Below are positions 48,165 to 60,944 of a DNA stretch of 64,000 bases, piece after piece (the stretch's first letter is position 1; each line of letters starts with the position of its first letter). Both the position numbers and the translations under genes were made by a program. Where the stretch lies: the NCBI GenBank assembly GCA_036365145.1, contig JAEOAD010000015.1, positions 40,583,001-40,647,000 of the forward strand, in the 5' to 3' direction. The notes under the pieces are model-generated. The model worked only from the letters and a program-made list of their open reading frames with translations, ran no database searches and was not told where the DNA came from. This stretch comes from Orientallactaga sibirica (lineage: Eukaryota; Chordata; Mammalia; Rodentia; Dipodidae).

Positions 48165-49510
48165 GAGGTAGGGTCTCACTCTAGCCTAAGCTGATCTGGA
48201 AATTTACTATGTAGTCTCAGGCTGGCCTCAAACTCATGGTGATTCTCCTACTTCAGCCTCCCAAGTGCTGGGATTAAAGGTGTGTGCCACCACGTCTGGT
48301 TTAAAATATTTTTTTGGCATTTTTTTAAATTGAAAGTTTCCATACTTACAGACAATAAACCATGATAATTCTCTCCCCTCCCCCCACAAATTCACTCTTC
48401 ATCGTATCCCCTCCCTCTCTCCCTTAGTCTCTCTTTTATTTGATGTCATCATCTTTTCCTCCTATTATGAGGATCTTGTGAAGGTATTGGTAGGCACTGC
48501 GAGGTCATGGATATCGAGGCCAATTTCTGTCTGGACAGTTGTATTGTAAGCAGTCATACCCTTCCTTCTGCTCTTACATTCTTTCCACCACTTCTGCAAT
48601 GGACCCTGAGCCTTGGAGGGTGTGATAGAGATGTTTCAGGGCTTAACATTCCTCCATCACTTCTTCTCAGTAGTGTGGTGCCTTTTGGGTCATCCCAGTG
48701 GTCACTGTCATCTGTAAAGAGAAGCTTCTTTAACCAAAAGTGAGGGTAGTGTTAATAGATAGGTATGAACATTAGGTAAAGTGCTTACAGGAAATTTTGT
48801 TTTTGGTCTTTTGAGGGAGGGTCTCACTATAGCTCAGGCTGACCTAGAATTTACTCTGTAGTCTCAGGGTGGCCTTGAACTGAAGGTGATCCTCCTACCT
48901 CTGCCTCCTGAGTGCTGTGATTAAAGGTGTGCGCCACCATGCCCGGTGGAATTTTTTTATATTTTATTTTTATTTGTTCATTTGAGAGAGAAAGAGGCAG
49001 AGAGAGAGGGAGAGAATGGACATGCCAGGCCCCTAGCTATTGCAACAAACTCCAGACACATGTACTACCCTTGTAATTGTGGCTTATGTGGGTACTGGGC
49101 AATTGAACCTGGGTCTTTTGGCTTTGCAGGAAAGTACCTTAGCTACTAAGCCATCTCTCTAGCCCTTAAATAACTTTTAAAAAAATTAACTTAGCCGGGC
49201 GTGGTGGTGCATGCCTTTAACCCCAGCACTCGGGAGGTGAGTTCAAGGCCACCCTGAGACTACATAGTGAATTCCAGGTCAGCCTGAACTAGAGTGAGAC
49301 CCTACCTTGAAAAACCAAAAACAAAAAAAACAAAAACAAAAAAACTTAACTTATTTATTCATTTATTTTGGTTTTTGAGGTAGGGTCTTGCTCTAGCCCA
49401 GGCTGATTTGGAATTCACTATGTAGTCTCAGGGTGGCCTTGAACTCATGACAATCCTCCTACCTCTGCCTCCTGAGTGCTGGGATCAAAGGTGTGTGATT
49501 AATGCCCTGC
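48165..49510. repeat. SINEs and an L1 3' UTR fragment
   Basis: B1 48165-48300 (-); L1 3' end 48305-48785 (-), homologous to 1620-2110; B1 48800-48947 (-); DIP 48955-49165 (-); B1 49195-49320 (+, lacking a central block); B1 49365-49500 (-). Confidence 0.8.
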
Positions 49511-49519
49511 TTAATATCT

Positions 49520-49950
49520 TAATTAATTTATTTGAGGGGGGGGAGAGAGAAAGATGCAGATAGAGAGAATGGGTGCCCCAGGACCTCTAGCCACTGCAAA
49601 GGCACTCTAGACACTTGTGCCTTGTCCATCTGGTTTACATGGGTACTGAGGAATCAAACCTTGGGTTCTTTTTTTTGTTTGTTTGTTTAAAGATTTATTT
49701 ATTTTAAAAAATTTATTTATTAGAGAGAGAGAGATTGGGTGTGTCAGGGCTTCCAGCCACTGCAAACGAACTCCAGGTACATGTGCCACCATGTACATCT
49801 GGTCTACGTGGGACCTGGAGAATCGAACCTGGATCCTTAGGCTTTGGGGGCATATGTCTTAACCGCTAAGCCATCTCTCCATCCCAAACCTTGGGTTCTT
49901 AGGCTTTGCAGGCAAGCAACTTAACTGCTAAGCCATCCCTCCAGCCCTCC
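49520..49950 (-). repeat. Antisense DIP split by a second antisense DIP, with 15-bp target duplication
   Basis: The outer DIP lies at 49520-49670 and 49886-49950, the inner DIP at 49671-49885. AAACCTTGGGTTCTT is present exactly at 49656-49670 and 49886-49900. Confidence 0.93.
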
Positions 49951-50114
49951 CTATTCTTTTTGAAAGCAAATGAGCATAAATTGTAAGAAAACTAATTTAA
50001 GATCAATGAATTAGGCTCAATACTGGTGATATGAATTGCTGAAGCCTTTTTGGAAAGTTTGACAGTTTCTAGGAAAATTGCTTTTCTGAGAATTCTATAG
50101 AAATAAAAGCATCA

Positions 50115-50285
50115 CTGGGCATGGTGGTACACACCTTTAATCCCAGCACTTGGGAGGCAGAGGCAGGAGGGTTGCCATGAGTTTGAGGCCACTCTGAGAC
50201 TACATAGTTAATTCCAGGTCAGCCTGGGCCAGAGTGAGATCCTACCTCGAAAAACAAAAAAAACAAAAACAAAAAAAAAAAAAAA
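50115..50285 (+). repeat. Sense B1
   Basis: CACTGGGCATGGTGGTACAC head and a CAAAAAA-type tail. Confidence 0.85.
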
Positions 50286-50347
50286 GCATTAATTAATATG
50301 TAGAGATATATATTGGGATATTTTTGTGACATAGGATTTTTTTTTTT

Positions 50348-50485
50348 CAAGGTAGGGTCTCACTCTAGCTGAGGCTGACCTGGAATTCACTACGTAGTCT
50401 CAGGGTGACCTCAAACTCATGAGGCTACCCTGAGACTACGTAGTGAATTCCAGGTCAGCCTGGGCTAGAGCGAAACCCTACCTTG
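50348..50485. repeat. 138-bp near-perfect palindrome of two B1 halves
   Basis: An antisense B1 half (50348-50413) faces a sense B1 half (50420-50485) across a 6-base loop (AACTCA). Both arms carry the same uncommon CTACGTAG variant, where neighbours read CTATGTAG or CTACATAG. This suggests one arm was copied from the other. Confidence 0.9.
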
Positions 50486-50574
50486 AATAACCAAAAATTA
50501 AAAAATGTATGTTATATCCATACTTACTACTGACAGTCTGTTTTCAGTACTTGCTATTAAAAACTATGCCACAG

Positions 50575-51433
50575 GGCTGGAGAGATGGCTCAATGGTTAA
50601 GGGCTTGCTTGCAAAAGTTAAGGATCTAGGTTCAATTCCCCAGTACCTACATAAACCCAGATGCACAAGGTGGTACATTTATGTGGAGTTCATTTACAGA
50701 GGCTAGAGGTCCTGTAATGCCCATTCTCTCTTTCCCGCCTCTCTCACTCATAAAGAATAAATTTTTTTTTTTTTCAAGATAGGGTCTCACTCTAGCCCAG
50801 GCTGACCTGGAATTCACTATGTAGTCTCAGGGTGGCCTCGAACTCATGGCGATCCTCTTACCTCTGCCTCCCAAGTGCTGGGATTAAAGACGTGCACTAC
50901 CACACCCAACTTAAGAATAAAGTATTTTAAAATGTTATTTATTTATATATTTGAGAGAGAAAGAGGGAGGGAGAGAAAGAATGGACGCACCAGGGCCTCT
51001 AGCCACTGCAAACGAACTACAGACACATGTGCCACGTTGTGCATCTGGCTTACGTGGGTCCTTGGGAATTGAACCTGGGTCCTTTGGTTTTGAAAGCAAG
51101 CACCTTAACCACTAAGGCATCTTTCTAGCCCGAGAAAATATTTTTATAAAAAACTATGTCACACCGGGAATGGGAATACACCATTAATCCCAGCACTCAG
51201 GAGGCAGAAGTAGGAGGATTGCTGTGAGTTCAAGGCCACCCTGAGAATACATAGTGAATTCCAGATCAGCCTGGGCTAGACTGAGACCCTATCTGGAAAA
51301 CAAATAAACAACCCCTTCCCCCCAAAACACAATAAAACCAAACAACAACCCACCCCCCAAAACCTTTCTTATTCACCTGGAGGGATGTCTGTGACATGGA
51401 GTAAGATAACCAAGTTAAAAAGAAACAAGCCTC

Positions 51434-51480
<47 letters not shown>

Positions 51481-51675
51481 GGGCTGGAGGAATGGCTTAG
51501 TGGTTAAGATGCTTGCCTGCAAAGCCAAAGGACCCAGGTTCGATTCCCTGAGGACCCACATAAGCTACATGCATAGGTAGCACATGTATCTGGAGTTCAT
51601 TTGCAGTGACTGGAGGCCCAGGTGTGCCTATTCTCTCTGTCTGTATCTCTGTCTCTGTCTCAAGTAAATTATTAA
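50575..51675. repeat. SINE cluster with (AAAT)n
   Basis: DIP 50575-50760 (+), B1 50770-50910 (-), DIP 50935-51131 (-), B1 51168-51310 (+), (AAAT)n 51434-51480, DIP 51481-51675 (+). Confidence 0.8.
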
Positions 51676-51689
51676 AAAAAAGAAAAGAG

Positions 51690-51985
51690 CTGGGTGTGGT
51701 GGCACATGCCTTTAATCCTAGCACTTGGGAGGCAGAGGTAGGAGGATCACCGTGAGTTCGAGGTCACCCTGAGACTACATAGTTAATTCCAGGTCAGCCT
51801 GGACCAGAGTGAAACCCTACCTTCAAAAAACAAACAAACAAACAAACAAACAAACAAACAAAAATAAATAAAAGAAAAAAAAAGAAAAGAAATAAATAAA
51901 AGAAACAGGGCTGAGGTATGTAACTTGGTGGGAAAGTACTTGCCCAGTATACCATACTTGAAGTCCTGGGTTTGTTACCCAAAAA
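51690..51985 (+). repeat. Sense B1 and sense ID
   Basis: B1 51690-51830 with a (CAAA)n tail; ID-type element 51906-51985 (GGCTGAGGTATGTAACTTGG). Confidence 0.7.
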
Positions 51986-52029
51986 TGTGGGAGATGGGGT
52001 GAGAAACATGTGTATAGTATGATACTGCT

Positions 52030-52350
52030 TCATGTGTGTATGTGTATAAGTAGGGGCACACACATGCCACAGTACATGTGGAGGTCAGAGCACAATTTTT
52101 GGATGTTGGTCCATTGTTCTACCACAGTTTGAAACAAGATCTCTGGTTGGTTATTGCTGTGTTTGCCAGGCTAGGTGGCCCACAAGCTTCTGGGAAAGCT
52201 CTCATCTTAACCTCCCTTCTCACCCTAGGTGTGCTGAAATTACAGAAGCCTCTACAGCTTCTGGATTTACATGAGGTCTGGGGATCCGAACTCAGACACT
52301 CACAGGTGCATGGAAAGCACTTATCCACTGAGCCATCTCCTAGCCCAATA
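52030..52350 (-). repeat. Antisense B4-family SINE
   Basis: GTACATGTGGAGGTCAGAGC through 'caggctaggtggcccacaag' to 'atccactgagccatctccta'. 52351-52840 is unique. Confidence 0.65.
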
Positions 52351-52849
52351 TTCCATTTTTATAAAGTAAACCAATTAAAAGATATTTTATACCCTCATTT
52401 AGGATTATGAACATGTAGGAAGGTGTAAATGTAAAGTTCAGGTATTCTTTCAGTGAGATGTAGCAGTGAACAGAAGTCTTTGTGTTGTGAGGGAGGAGAT
52501 AGGACAATATACAATTAAGAAGTAAATATATAGTATGGTAGGTAGAGATAAGTAATATAGAGAAAATAATTACTGGCTAAGGGAGATGGAGGGCAGAAAA
52601 CAAAATTGCTATCTTATTTTGAGTAGTCAGAGAAGGCCTTATGATATGGTGATTTAACCTTATTGTGAAATATAATGCATGCTGAAAAGTATATAAAACA
52701 TAAATGTACAGTTTATTGACTTCATATAATATGAACAACCATGTAACCACCACCCAGATAAAGATGTTAAAGATAGCCAGGTTTTCAAAAGCCCAAAGCT
52801 TTGCCATGTCCAATTATATCCTTCCCAACAGAGGTGACTTTTTTTTTTG

Positions 52850-53765
52850 GGGGGGCGGGGTTTCAAGGTAGGGTTTCAAGGTAGGGTTGCACGCTGACCT
52901 GGAATTCACTATGTAGTCTCAGGCTGCCCTCAAACTCACAGTAATCCTCCTACCTCTGCCTCCCAAGTGCTGGGACTAAAGGCGTGCATCACCATGCCTG
53001 GCCATCTTTCTTTTTGATATTATAAGGTATTTCATTCTATATCAATTTATTTTTCTGTGGATATTTGTGTCTTTTCAACTTTAGGTTATTATGAATAATA
53101 TTGTTATGAACATTTCTATACATATGCTTTGTTAGTCACTTATTTTATATGTATTTTTTGGGGGGAGTCATTGAGTTTAATTGTGTTTTTAAAAAATATT
53201 TATTATTTATTTATTTGAGAGAAAGAGATACAGAAATAGGCAGGTAGTGCACAAGAGAGGGAATGGGTGCATCAGGGCCTCCAGCCACTACAAATGAACT
53301 CCAGATGCATGTGCCCCTTTGTCCATGTGGCTTACGTGGGTCCTGGGAGTCGAACCTGGGTCCTTTAGCTTTGCAGGTAAGCGCCTTAACCGCTAAGCCA
53401 TTTCTCCAGCCCTCTTTTCTTTTCTTTTCTTTTTTTTTGAGATAGGGTCTTGCTGTAGCCCACACTGATCTGGAATTCACTATGTAGTGTCAGGGTGGCC
53501 TCATACTCATGGTGATTCTCATACTTCAGCCGACTGAGTGCTGGGATTAAAGGCGTGCATCACCATGTCCAGCAGTCATTTAATTTTACTATGACAAATA
53601 CCTGAGAAAGGCCGGGTGTGGTGGTGCACGCCTTTAATCCCAGCACTTGGAAGGCAGAGGTAGGAGGATCACTTTGAGTTCAAGGCCACCCTGAGACTAC
53701 ATAGTGAATTCCAGGTCAACCGAGCTAGAGTGAGACTCTACCTCATAAAACCAAAACCAAAACAA
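52850..53765. repeat. SINE cluster
   Basis: B1 52862-53003 (-; the words CAAGGTAGGGTTT are repeated), DIP 53195-53413 (-), B1 53430-53572 (-), B1 53611-53765 (+). Confidence 0.8.
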
Positions 53766-53774
53766 AACAAAACC

Positions 53775-54360
53775 CTGAGAAAATAGCTTGAGGAAAGGTT
53801 TATTTTTATTCATGGTTTCAGAGGGTTCAATCTCTGGTTACTTGTCTCCATTGCTTCTGAGCCCATGAATGGTGAGGCAGACTTCATAGTAGGGAGCATG
53901 TAGTAGGGTAGGTTTGCTCACTTCATGGACAGGAGGCAGAGAGAAAAATAAGAGTCCAGGGACAAGATTTTAAAGGCATTATTCCAGTGACCTACTTCAT
54001 CTAACTAGGCCCTGCCTCCAAGTGATACCATCAGGTTATGAAACTTTCTGGCTGGGTGAGGTGGTACATACCTTTAATCCCAGCACTGGAGGCAGAGGTA
54101 GGAGGATGGCTATGAGTTTGAGGCCGCCCTGAGACTACATCATGAGTTTCAGGTCAGCCTGGGTTAGAGTGAAACTCTACCTAGGAAAAAAAAGAGATTA
54201 TGAGACCATCAAAGGATCATTCAATCCACTGATAAAGTTAGAACTCTCAATGATCCAGTCACTTCCCCAAAGTCCCATTCTTTGAATATTGCATTGTGGA
54301 CCAAGGCTTTATAACACGAGGCATTTGGAAGAAACTTCATATCCAGAGTATAACATACCC
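53775..54360. repeat. Unclassified interspersed repeat split by a B1
   Basis: The segment with 'ggaaaggtttatttttattc', 'aactaggccctgcctccaag' and 'agtcacttccccaaagtccc' has the look of a known mammalian interspersed repeat whose name I cannot fix. A sense B1 (54053-54190) interrupts it. See also 25955-26285 and 33230-33720. Confidence 0.45.
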
Positions 54361-54384
54361 TGTTAGACATATCTTGATATTTTT

Positions 54385-54807
54385 TGTTTTTGTTTTTCTT
54401 GTTTTTTTGAGGTAGGGTCTCACTCTAGCTCAGGCTGACCTGGAATTCGCCATGTAGTCTTATAGTGGCCTCGAACTCGTGATGATCCTTCTACCTCTGC
54501 CTCCCAAGTGCTGGGATTAAAGGTGTGCACCACCATGCCTGGCTCAATATTTTTTATTAGAGAAAGAGTAAAGGAGAAAGTATGGTATGATACCAAGGCC
54601 TCCTGCAACTGTAAATGAACTCCAGACTCATATGCCACTTTGTAAGCAAGCACCTCTAACCACTGAGCTATCTCTCCAGCCCTCTAACCCCTGTTTTTAC
54701 TATTTTTAGTGGAAGATTACAGATCTTGAAACAATAAAGTCATTGGGAGTGAGATGTAGGTTGGTGGTAGAGCACTTGCCTAGCAATATTTCCCTTGAGC
54801 CTTGATG

Positions 54808-54844
<37 letters not shown>

Positions 54845-57044
54845 GTTTTCTGAGGTAAGGTCTCACTCTAGCTCAGGCTGACCTGGAATTCACTATGTAG
54901 TCTCAGGGTGGCCTGGAACTCTTGACGATCCTCCTACCTCTGCCTCCGAGTACTGGGATTAAAGGCATGCGCCACCACTGCCCAGCAGTGCTTTTATTCT
55001 ATAGTTTTTTTTTTTTCAAGGTAAGGTCTTATTCTAGCCCAGGTCTATAGTTTTATTAGAAGGAAAATTTGAATATAAAACATTTTAGGGCTGAAGAAAT
55101 GGCTTAGCAGTTAAGGTGCTTGTCTGCAGAGCCAAAGGACCCAGGTTTGATTCCCCAGGACCCACATAAGCCAGCTGCAAAAGGTGGCACATGTGTCTTG
55201 AATTTGTTTGTAGCAGCTGGAGGCCCTGGCATGCCCTTTTGTGTGTCTGTCTCTCTCTCCCTCCCCTCCCTCCCTCTCTCTCAAATAAATAAAGAAAGAA
55301 AGAAAAGAAAAGGGAATTTAAAAAATATTTTATTAAAAATATTTTACATTAAGGAGTCTTTGAGAATAAATCAGGAAGGATTTAATAAGCATGATTGTAC
55401 TTTACTAAGAGTTAAAGTAGGAATTGCCATGTATGGATTTATTATTCATTAGTTTTTATATTTTGACATGCTTATAATTGCCACCTGTAAGTTAATTTCT
55501 ACAAGTAGTCATTGTTAATTTGTCTAATTTGTAGCTAAGTCTTCACTTAGTGCATTATGGCTTCATATGGTTACTTGATACTTCTTGGTAGGACTTAACT
55601 ACAAAGAATTAAAAGGGGCTGGAGAGATAGCTCAGTGATTAAAGAGCTTGTTTGCAAAGCATAATGGCCCTGGTTTGATTCTTCAGTGCTCATGTAAAGC
55701 TACATGCATAAAGTGGCACATTCATCTGAATTTGGTTCCATTGGCTAGAGGTCCTGGTATGCGGTGTGCCCATTCTCTCTCTCTTTCTCTGCTTGCAAAT
55801 AAATAAATAAATCTTTAAAAAAATATTTTATTTTTTATTTATTCATTTGAGAGAGGGAAAGAGGCAGAGAGAGAGAGAAAGAGAGGGGGAGAGAATGGGC
55901 GTTCCAGGGCCTCCAGCCTCTGCAAATGAACTCCAGATGCATGGGCCACCTTGTGCATCTGGTTTACCTGGGTACTGGGTAATTGAACTGAGGTCTTGTG
56001 GCTTTGCAGGCAAGCGTCTTAACTGCTAAGCCATCTCTCCAGCCCAATAAATCTCTTTAAAAAGATAGATGTAGCCGGGCGTGGTGGCGCACACCTTTAA
56101 TTCCAGCACTCGGGAGGCAGAGGTAGGAGGATCCCTGTGAGTTCAAGGCCACCCTGAGACTACATAGTTAATTCCAGGTCAGCCTGGGCCAGAGTGAGAC
56201 CTTACCTCGAAAAATCAAAAAAAAAAAAAATAAATAAATAAAAAGATAGATGTAATTAGCTCTAAAAAGATAGCTTCTGAAACTCTTCTTTTAAAGAATT
56301 ATTTTTTATTTATTTTTATTTTTATTTTTTTGTTTTTTCAAGGTAGGGTCTCACTCTGGCCCATGCTGACCTGGAATTAACTATGTAGTCTCAGGGTGGC
56401 CTTGAACTCACGGTGATCCTCTTACCTCTGCCTCCCGAGTACTGGGATTAAAGGCGTGCGCCACCACGCCCAGCTTAAAGAATTATTTTTATTTATTTAT
56501 TTGAGAGGGGATGCTGATAGAGAATGGGCATGCCAGGGCCTCAAGCCATTGCAAACAAACTCCAGAGATGTATGTGCCACCTTGTGCATCTGACTTATGT
56601 GGGTCCTGGGGAATTGAACTTGGGTCCCTTGCGGCTTTGTAGGCAAGTGCCTTAACTGCTAAACCATCTCTTCTGTCCTCCCCCCCTTTTTTTTTGTTTG
56701 CTTTTTGAGCTAAGGTCTTGCTCTAGCCCAGGCTGATCTGGAATTTACTAAGTAGTCTCAGGGTGTCCTCGAACTCACAGCGATCCTCTTACTTCAGCCT
56801 CCCAAGTACTGGGATTAAAGGTGTGTGCCACCAGGCCCGGATAATTTCTGCAACTTTATACTGATTAAACTATACCTCAGCCCTAGTAAACATCATTTAT
56901 GTTCTGTTTTTTTTTTAATTTAAAAAATTATTTATTTTTATTTATTTGAGAGAGATTGGGAGAGACAGAGAGAGAGCGGCATGCCAGAGCCTTCAGCCAT
57001 TACAAACAAACTGCAGATGCACAACGTGGCGCATGCTTCTGGAA
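54385..57044. repeat. SINE cluster
   Basis: B1 54405-54544 (-), truncated DIP 54550-54682 (-), ID 54748-54800 (+), B1 54843-54987 (-), DIP 55088-55280 (+), DIP 55618-55820 (+), DIP 55835-56046 (-), B1 56072-56215 (+), B1 56335-56475 (-), DIP 56485-56680 (-), B1 56700-56840 (-), truncated DIP 56945-57044 (-). 55325-55615 is unique. Confidence 0.8.
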
Positions 57045-57045
57045 A

Positions 57046-57760
57046 TGTCTCACTTAGCGCTGAACACACCACTGTCATTTCTTCTGTTTTGAGTTTCCCC
57101 AGTGGTCACTGTCATCTGAAAAGAGATGCTTCTCTAATCAAAAATGAGAGTAGCATTAATATATGGGCATAACTATAAGTATTTAGAGGGCTGTTTGGTG
57201 GGTATAATATATCCATTTAACTGGACAACAGTAGCTGCACCAATAGGCTTATGACTTCCCTAGACATACGTTTTCAGTTTTCAGTATCAGGTGTGAATTC
57301 AAGCCTCCCATGGAGTGGTCCTCAAGTCCATTCAGAGAGTAGTTGGTTTCTCTCATAATAGACATGCCACCATCCTACCAGTTGTTATATTTGGCCTGGT
57401 TGTCTAGCCTTAAAGCTTGCAGGGTCCATTGCTGGTTAAGACTTTTGATGAGCTGGGTATGGTGGTGCACACCTTTAACCTCAGCACTTGGGAAGCAGAG
57501 GTAGGAGGATCGCCGTGAGTTTGAGGCCTCCCTGAAATTACATAGTGGATTCCAGGTCAGCCTGAGATTACATAGTGAATTCCAAGTCAGCCTGGACTAG
57601 AGTGAGACTCTACCTAGAAAAACCAAAAGAAAAAAAAGACTATTGATGACTTTGCTTTCCAGTATCCTGACAGCTAGTCAACAGGGAGCAGGCTTCCAGC
57701 TCACCTCCAGCTTTATATATCAGTGACCTACAGCCTAAGCATGTGGTGTCTTATGCAATT
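57046..57760 (-). mobile_element. L1 3' UTR fragment, antisense, split by a B1
   Basis: Matches 1970-2500 in order ('gtggtcactgtcatctgaaa', 'tagacatgccaccatcctac', 'gacctacagcctaagcatgt'). A sense B1 (57450-57620) is flanked by GACTTTTGATGA / GACTATTGATGA, its target duplication. An antisense DIP follows at 57763-57960, flanked by TCTTATGCAATTT / TCTTACGCAATTT. Confidence 0.75.
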
Positions 57761-57762
57761 TT

Positions 57763-60700
57763 ATTTAATTAATTTATTCATTTGAGAGAAAGAGAGAATG
57801 AGAATGAGTATGGGTGTGCAAAGGTCTCCAACCACTGCAAATGAACTCCAGACACATGCACCACCTGTGTATCTGGCTTTATGTGGGTACTGGGGAATTC
57901 AGTGTGGATCCTTTGGCTTTGCTGGCAAGTGCCTTACATGCTAAGCCATCTCTCCAGTCTCTTACGCAATTTTTAAATTTTTAAAAAATATTTTATTGTT
58001 TATTTATTTATTTGAGAGAGAGATACAGAAATAGGCAGGTAGAGAGAGAGAGAGAGGGGGAGAGAATGGGTGCACCAGGGCCTCCAGCCACTGCAAACGA
58101 ACTCCAGATGCATGCACCCCCTTGTGCATCTGGCTTACGTGGGTCCTGGAGAATCGAGCCTCGAACCGGGGTCCTTAGGCTTCATAGGCAAGCATTTAAC
58201 CGCTAAGCCATCTCTCCAGCCCAATTTTTAAATTTTTTTAAACAATTTTTTTGGTTTTCTGAGGTAGGGTCTCACTCTAGTCCAGGCTGACCTAGAATTT
58301 ACTATGTAGTCTCAGGGTGGCTTCAAACTCACATGATCCTCTGCCTCCTGAGTGCTGGGATCAAACGTGTTTGCCACCAAACCTGGCTCAGTTTTTTTTT
58401 GTTTTTTTTTTTAACTTTTGGTTTCTGGAGGTAGGGTCTCACTCTAGCCCACTGGCTGACCTGGAATTCAGTATGTAATCTCAGGGTGGCCTTGAACTCA
58501 TGATGATCCTCCTACCTCTGCTTCCTGAGTGTTGGGATTAAAGGTGTGTGCCACCATGGTGGCTATGATTTTTTTTTGTATTATGCTTTTTTTTGTTGTT
58601 GTTGTTTGGTTTTTCAAAGTAGGGTCTCGCTCTGGCCCAGGCTGACCTGGAATTCACTTTGTAGTCTCAGGGTGGCCTTGAACTCATGGCGATCCTCCTA
58701 CCTCTGCCTCCCGAGTGCTGGGATTAAAGGCGTGCGCCACCACGCCTGGCTGTATTATGCTTTTTTTTGAAGGAGGGTCTCATGTAGCCCACGATGGTTA
58801 AAAATTCTTTTTTTTTTCTTTCTTTTTTTTTTTTTTTTTTTTTTTTTGAGGTAGGCTCTCATTGTAGCTCAGGCTGACCTGGAATTCATTATGTAGTCTC
58901 AGGGTGGCCTTGACCTTAAGGCGATCTTCCTACCTCTGCCTCCTGAGGGCTGGGATTAAAGGCATGCACCACCATGCCTGGCTCCCAAGATTTCATTTTT
59001 TAAAATTTAATTTTTTATTTATTTGGTTTGGAGAGGTGGCTCAGCTGTTCAATACTTGCTTGCACAGCCTGATAATCCAAGTTCAATTCCCCAGTTCCCA
59101 CATAAAGGCAGATGCATAAAATTCCACATGCTTTTGTTGTTCGTTTGCAGCAGTAAAAGGACCTGGCATATCCATATGCACACACTCCTTTACTCTCTCT
59201 CTGTTTGCAAATAAGTAAACAAAAATATTTTTAAAAATTAAAAAAATTTATTTGAGAGGGAGAAAGATATTGATTAATTATGGACATGCCAGGGACTCTT
59301 GCCATTGCAAACAAACTCCAGATGAATGTGCCATTTTGTGCATCTGGCTTTATGTGGGAACCAGAGAATCGGACCCAGGCAGTCAGGTTTTGCAAGCAAG
59401 CACCAATAACCACTGAGCTATCTCTCCAGCCCAGTATTCCATTATGTATGTGCGCCATATTTTCTTTATCTGTTCATCAACTGATTTGAAATTTAGATGG
59501 TTTCTGTTTCTTAACTTTTTTTTTTTTTTTTGGTTTTTCAGGTAGGGTCTCACTCCGGCCCAGGCTGACCTGGAATTAACTCTGTAGTCTCAGGATGGCC
59601 TCAAACTCATGGCGATCCTCCTACCTCTGCCTCCCGAGTGCTGGGATTAAAGGCATGCGCCACCACACCCGGCTTGTTTCTTAACTATTATGAATAGTGT
59701 TATAAGAAACATGGGATTGGAGATATGCCTTTGCAGCATACTGATTTCATTTTTTTTTTTTGGTCACGGGAATGGAGTAGGGTTGTTGGATTGTATGATT
59801 GTTCTATTTTTAGTTTTATTGCTGGATCATATTGTTATATTTTTAGTTTTTTAAAGTATTTATCCAAGAGAGGGAGAAGGGGGGAGAGAGAGAAAGAGCG
59901 CATGTGTGTACGTGCGTGAGCATGCGCAAGCCAGGGCTTGTAGCTGCTGCAGATGTACTCCAGAGGCATGCACCACCTTGTGCATCTGGATTACATGGAT
60001 ATACTGGGGAATCGAACTTGGGTCCTTAGGGTTCACAGGCAAGTGCCTTAATTGCTAAGCCACCTCTCTAGCCCTTTATTTTTAGTATTTTTTTTTTCGG
60101 TGTTTTGAGATAGGTCTCGCTCAGTAGCCCAGGCTGACCTAGAGTTCACTATGTAGTCTCAGGGTGGCCTCCAAATCACAGCCATCCACCTACCTTTGCT
60201 TCCCAAGTGCTGGGATTAAAGGCATGTATCACCACACCAGGCTATTTTTAGTTTTTTTTTTTTTTAAATATATCTTATAAAAGCCGGGCGTGATGGCGCA
60301 TGCCTTTAATCCCAGCACTTGGGAGGCAGAGGTAGGAAGATCGCTGTGAGTTCAAGGCCACCCTGAGACTACATGGTGAGTTCCAGGTCAGCCTGAGCTA
60401 GAGTGAGACCCTACCTCAAAAAAATATATTTTATTTATTTATTTGACAGAGAGAGAGAGAGAGAGAGAGAGAAAGAGGCAGATAGAGAGAATGGACACAC
60501 CAGGGCCTCTAGCCACAGCAAATGAACTCCAGACGCATGAGCCCCCTTGTGCAACTGGCTTATGTGGGTTCTGGGGAATTGAACTAGGGTCCTTAGGCTT
60601 TGCACACAAATGCCTTAACTGCTAAACCATTTCCCCAGCCCCAAATAGTTACTTTGTGTGTGTGTGTGTGTGTGTGTGGTTTTTCGAGGTAGGGTCTCAT

Positions 60701-60820
60701 TCCAGCTCAGGCTGTCCTGGAACTCACTATGTAGTCTCAGGGTGGCCTTGAACTCACAGCAATCTTCCTACTTCTGCCTCCCAAGTGCTGGGATTAAGGG
60801 TGTGAGCCACCACTCCTGGC
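57763..60820. repeat. SINE cluster
   Basis: DIP 57763-57960 (-), DIP 57990-58222 (-), B1 58255-58388 (-), B1 58420-58560 (-), B1 58605-58750 (-), B1 58845-58982 (-), DIP 59027-59230 (+), DIP 59245-59434 (-), B1 59530-59674 (-), DIP 59855-60075 (-), B1 60100-60243 (-), B1 60282-60425 (+), DIP 60430-60640 (-), (GT)n 60656-60677, B1 60680-60820 (-). Confidence 0.8.
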
Positions 60821-60944
60821 TCTTTTTAGTTTTTTAAGTAACTGCCATTATTGTCTTCCATAGTGGCACTTCTTATTTACAGCCCCACTAAAGGTTTCCC
60901 TTTTTTCCACAGCTTTGTCAGCACTTGTTATATTTTGTCTTAAT

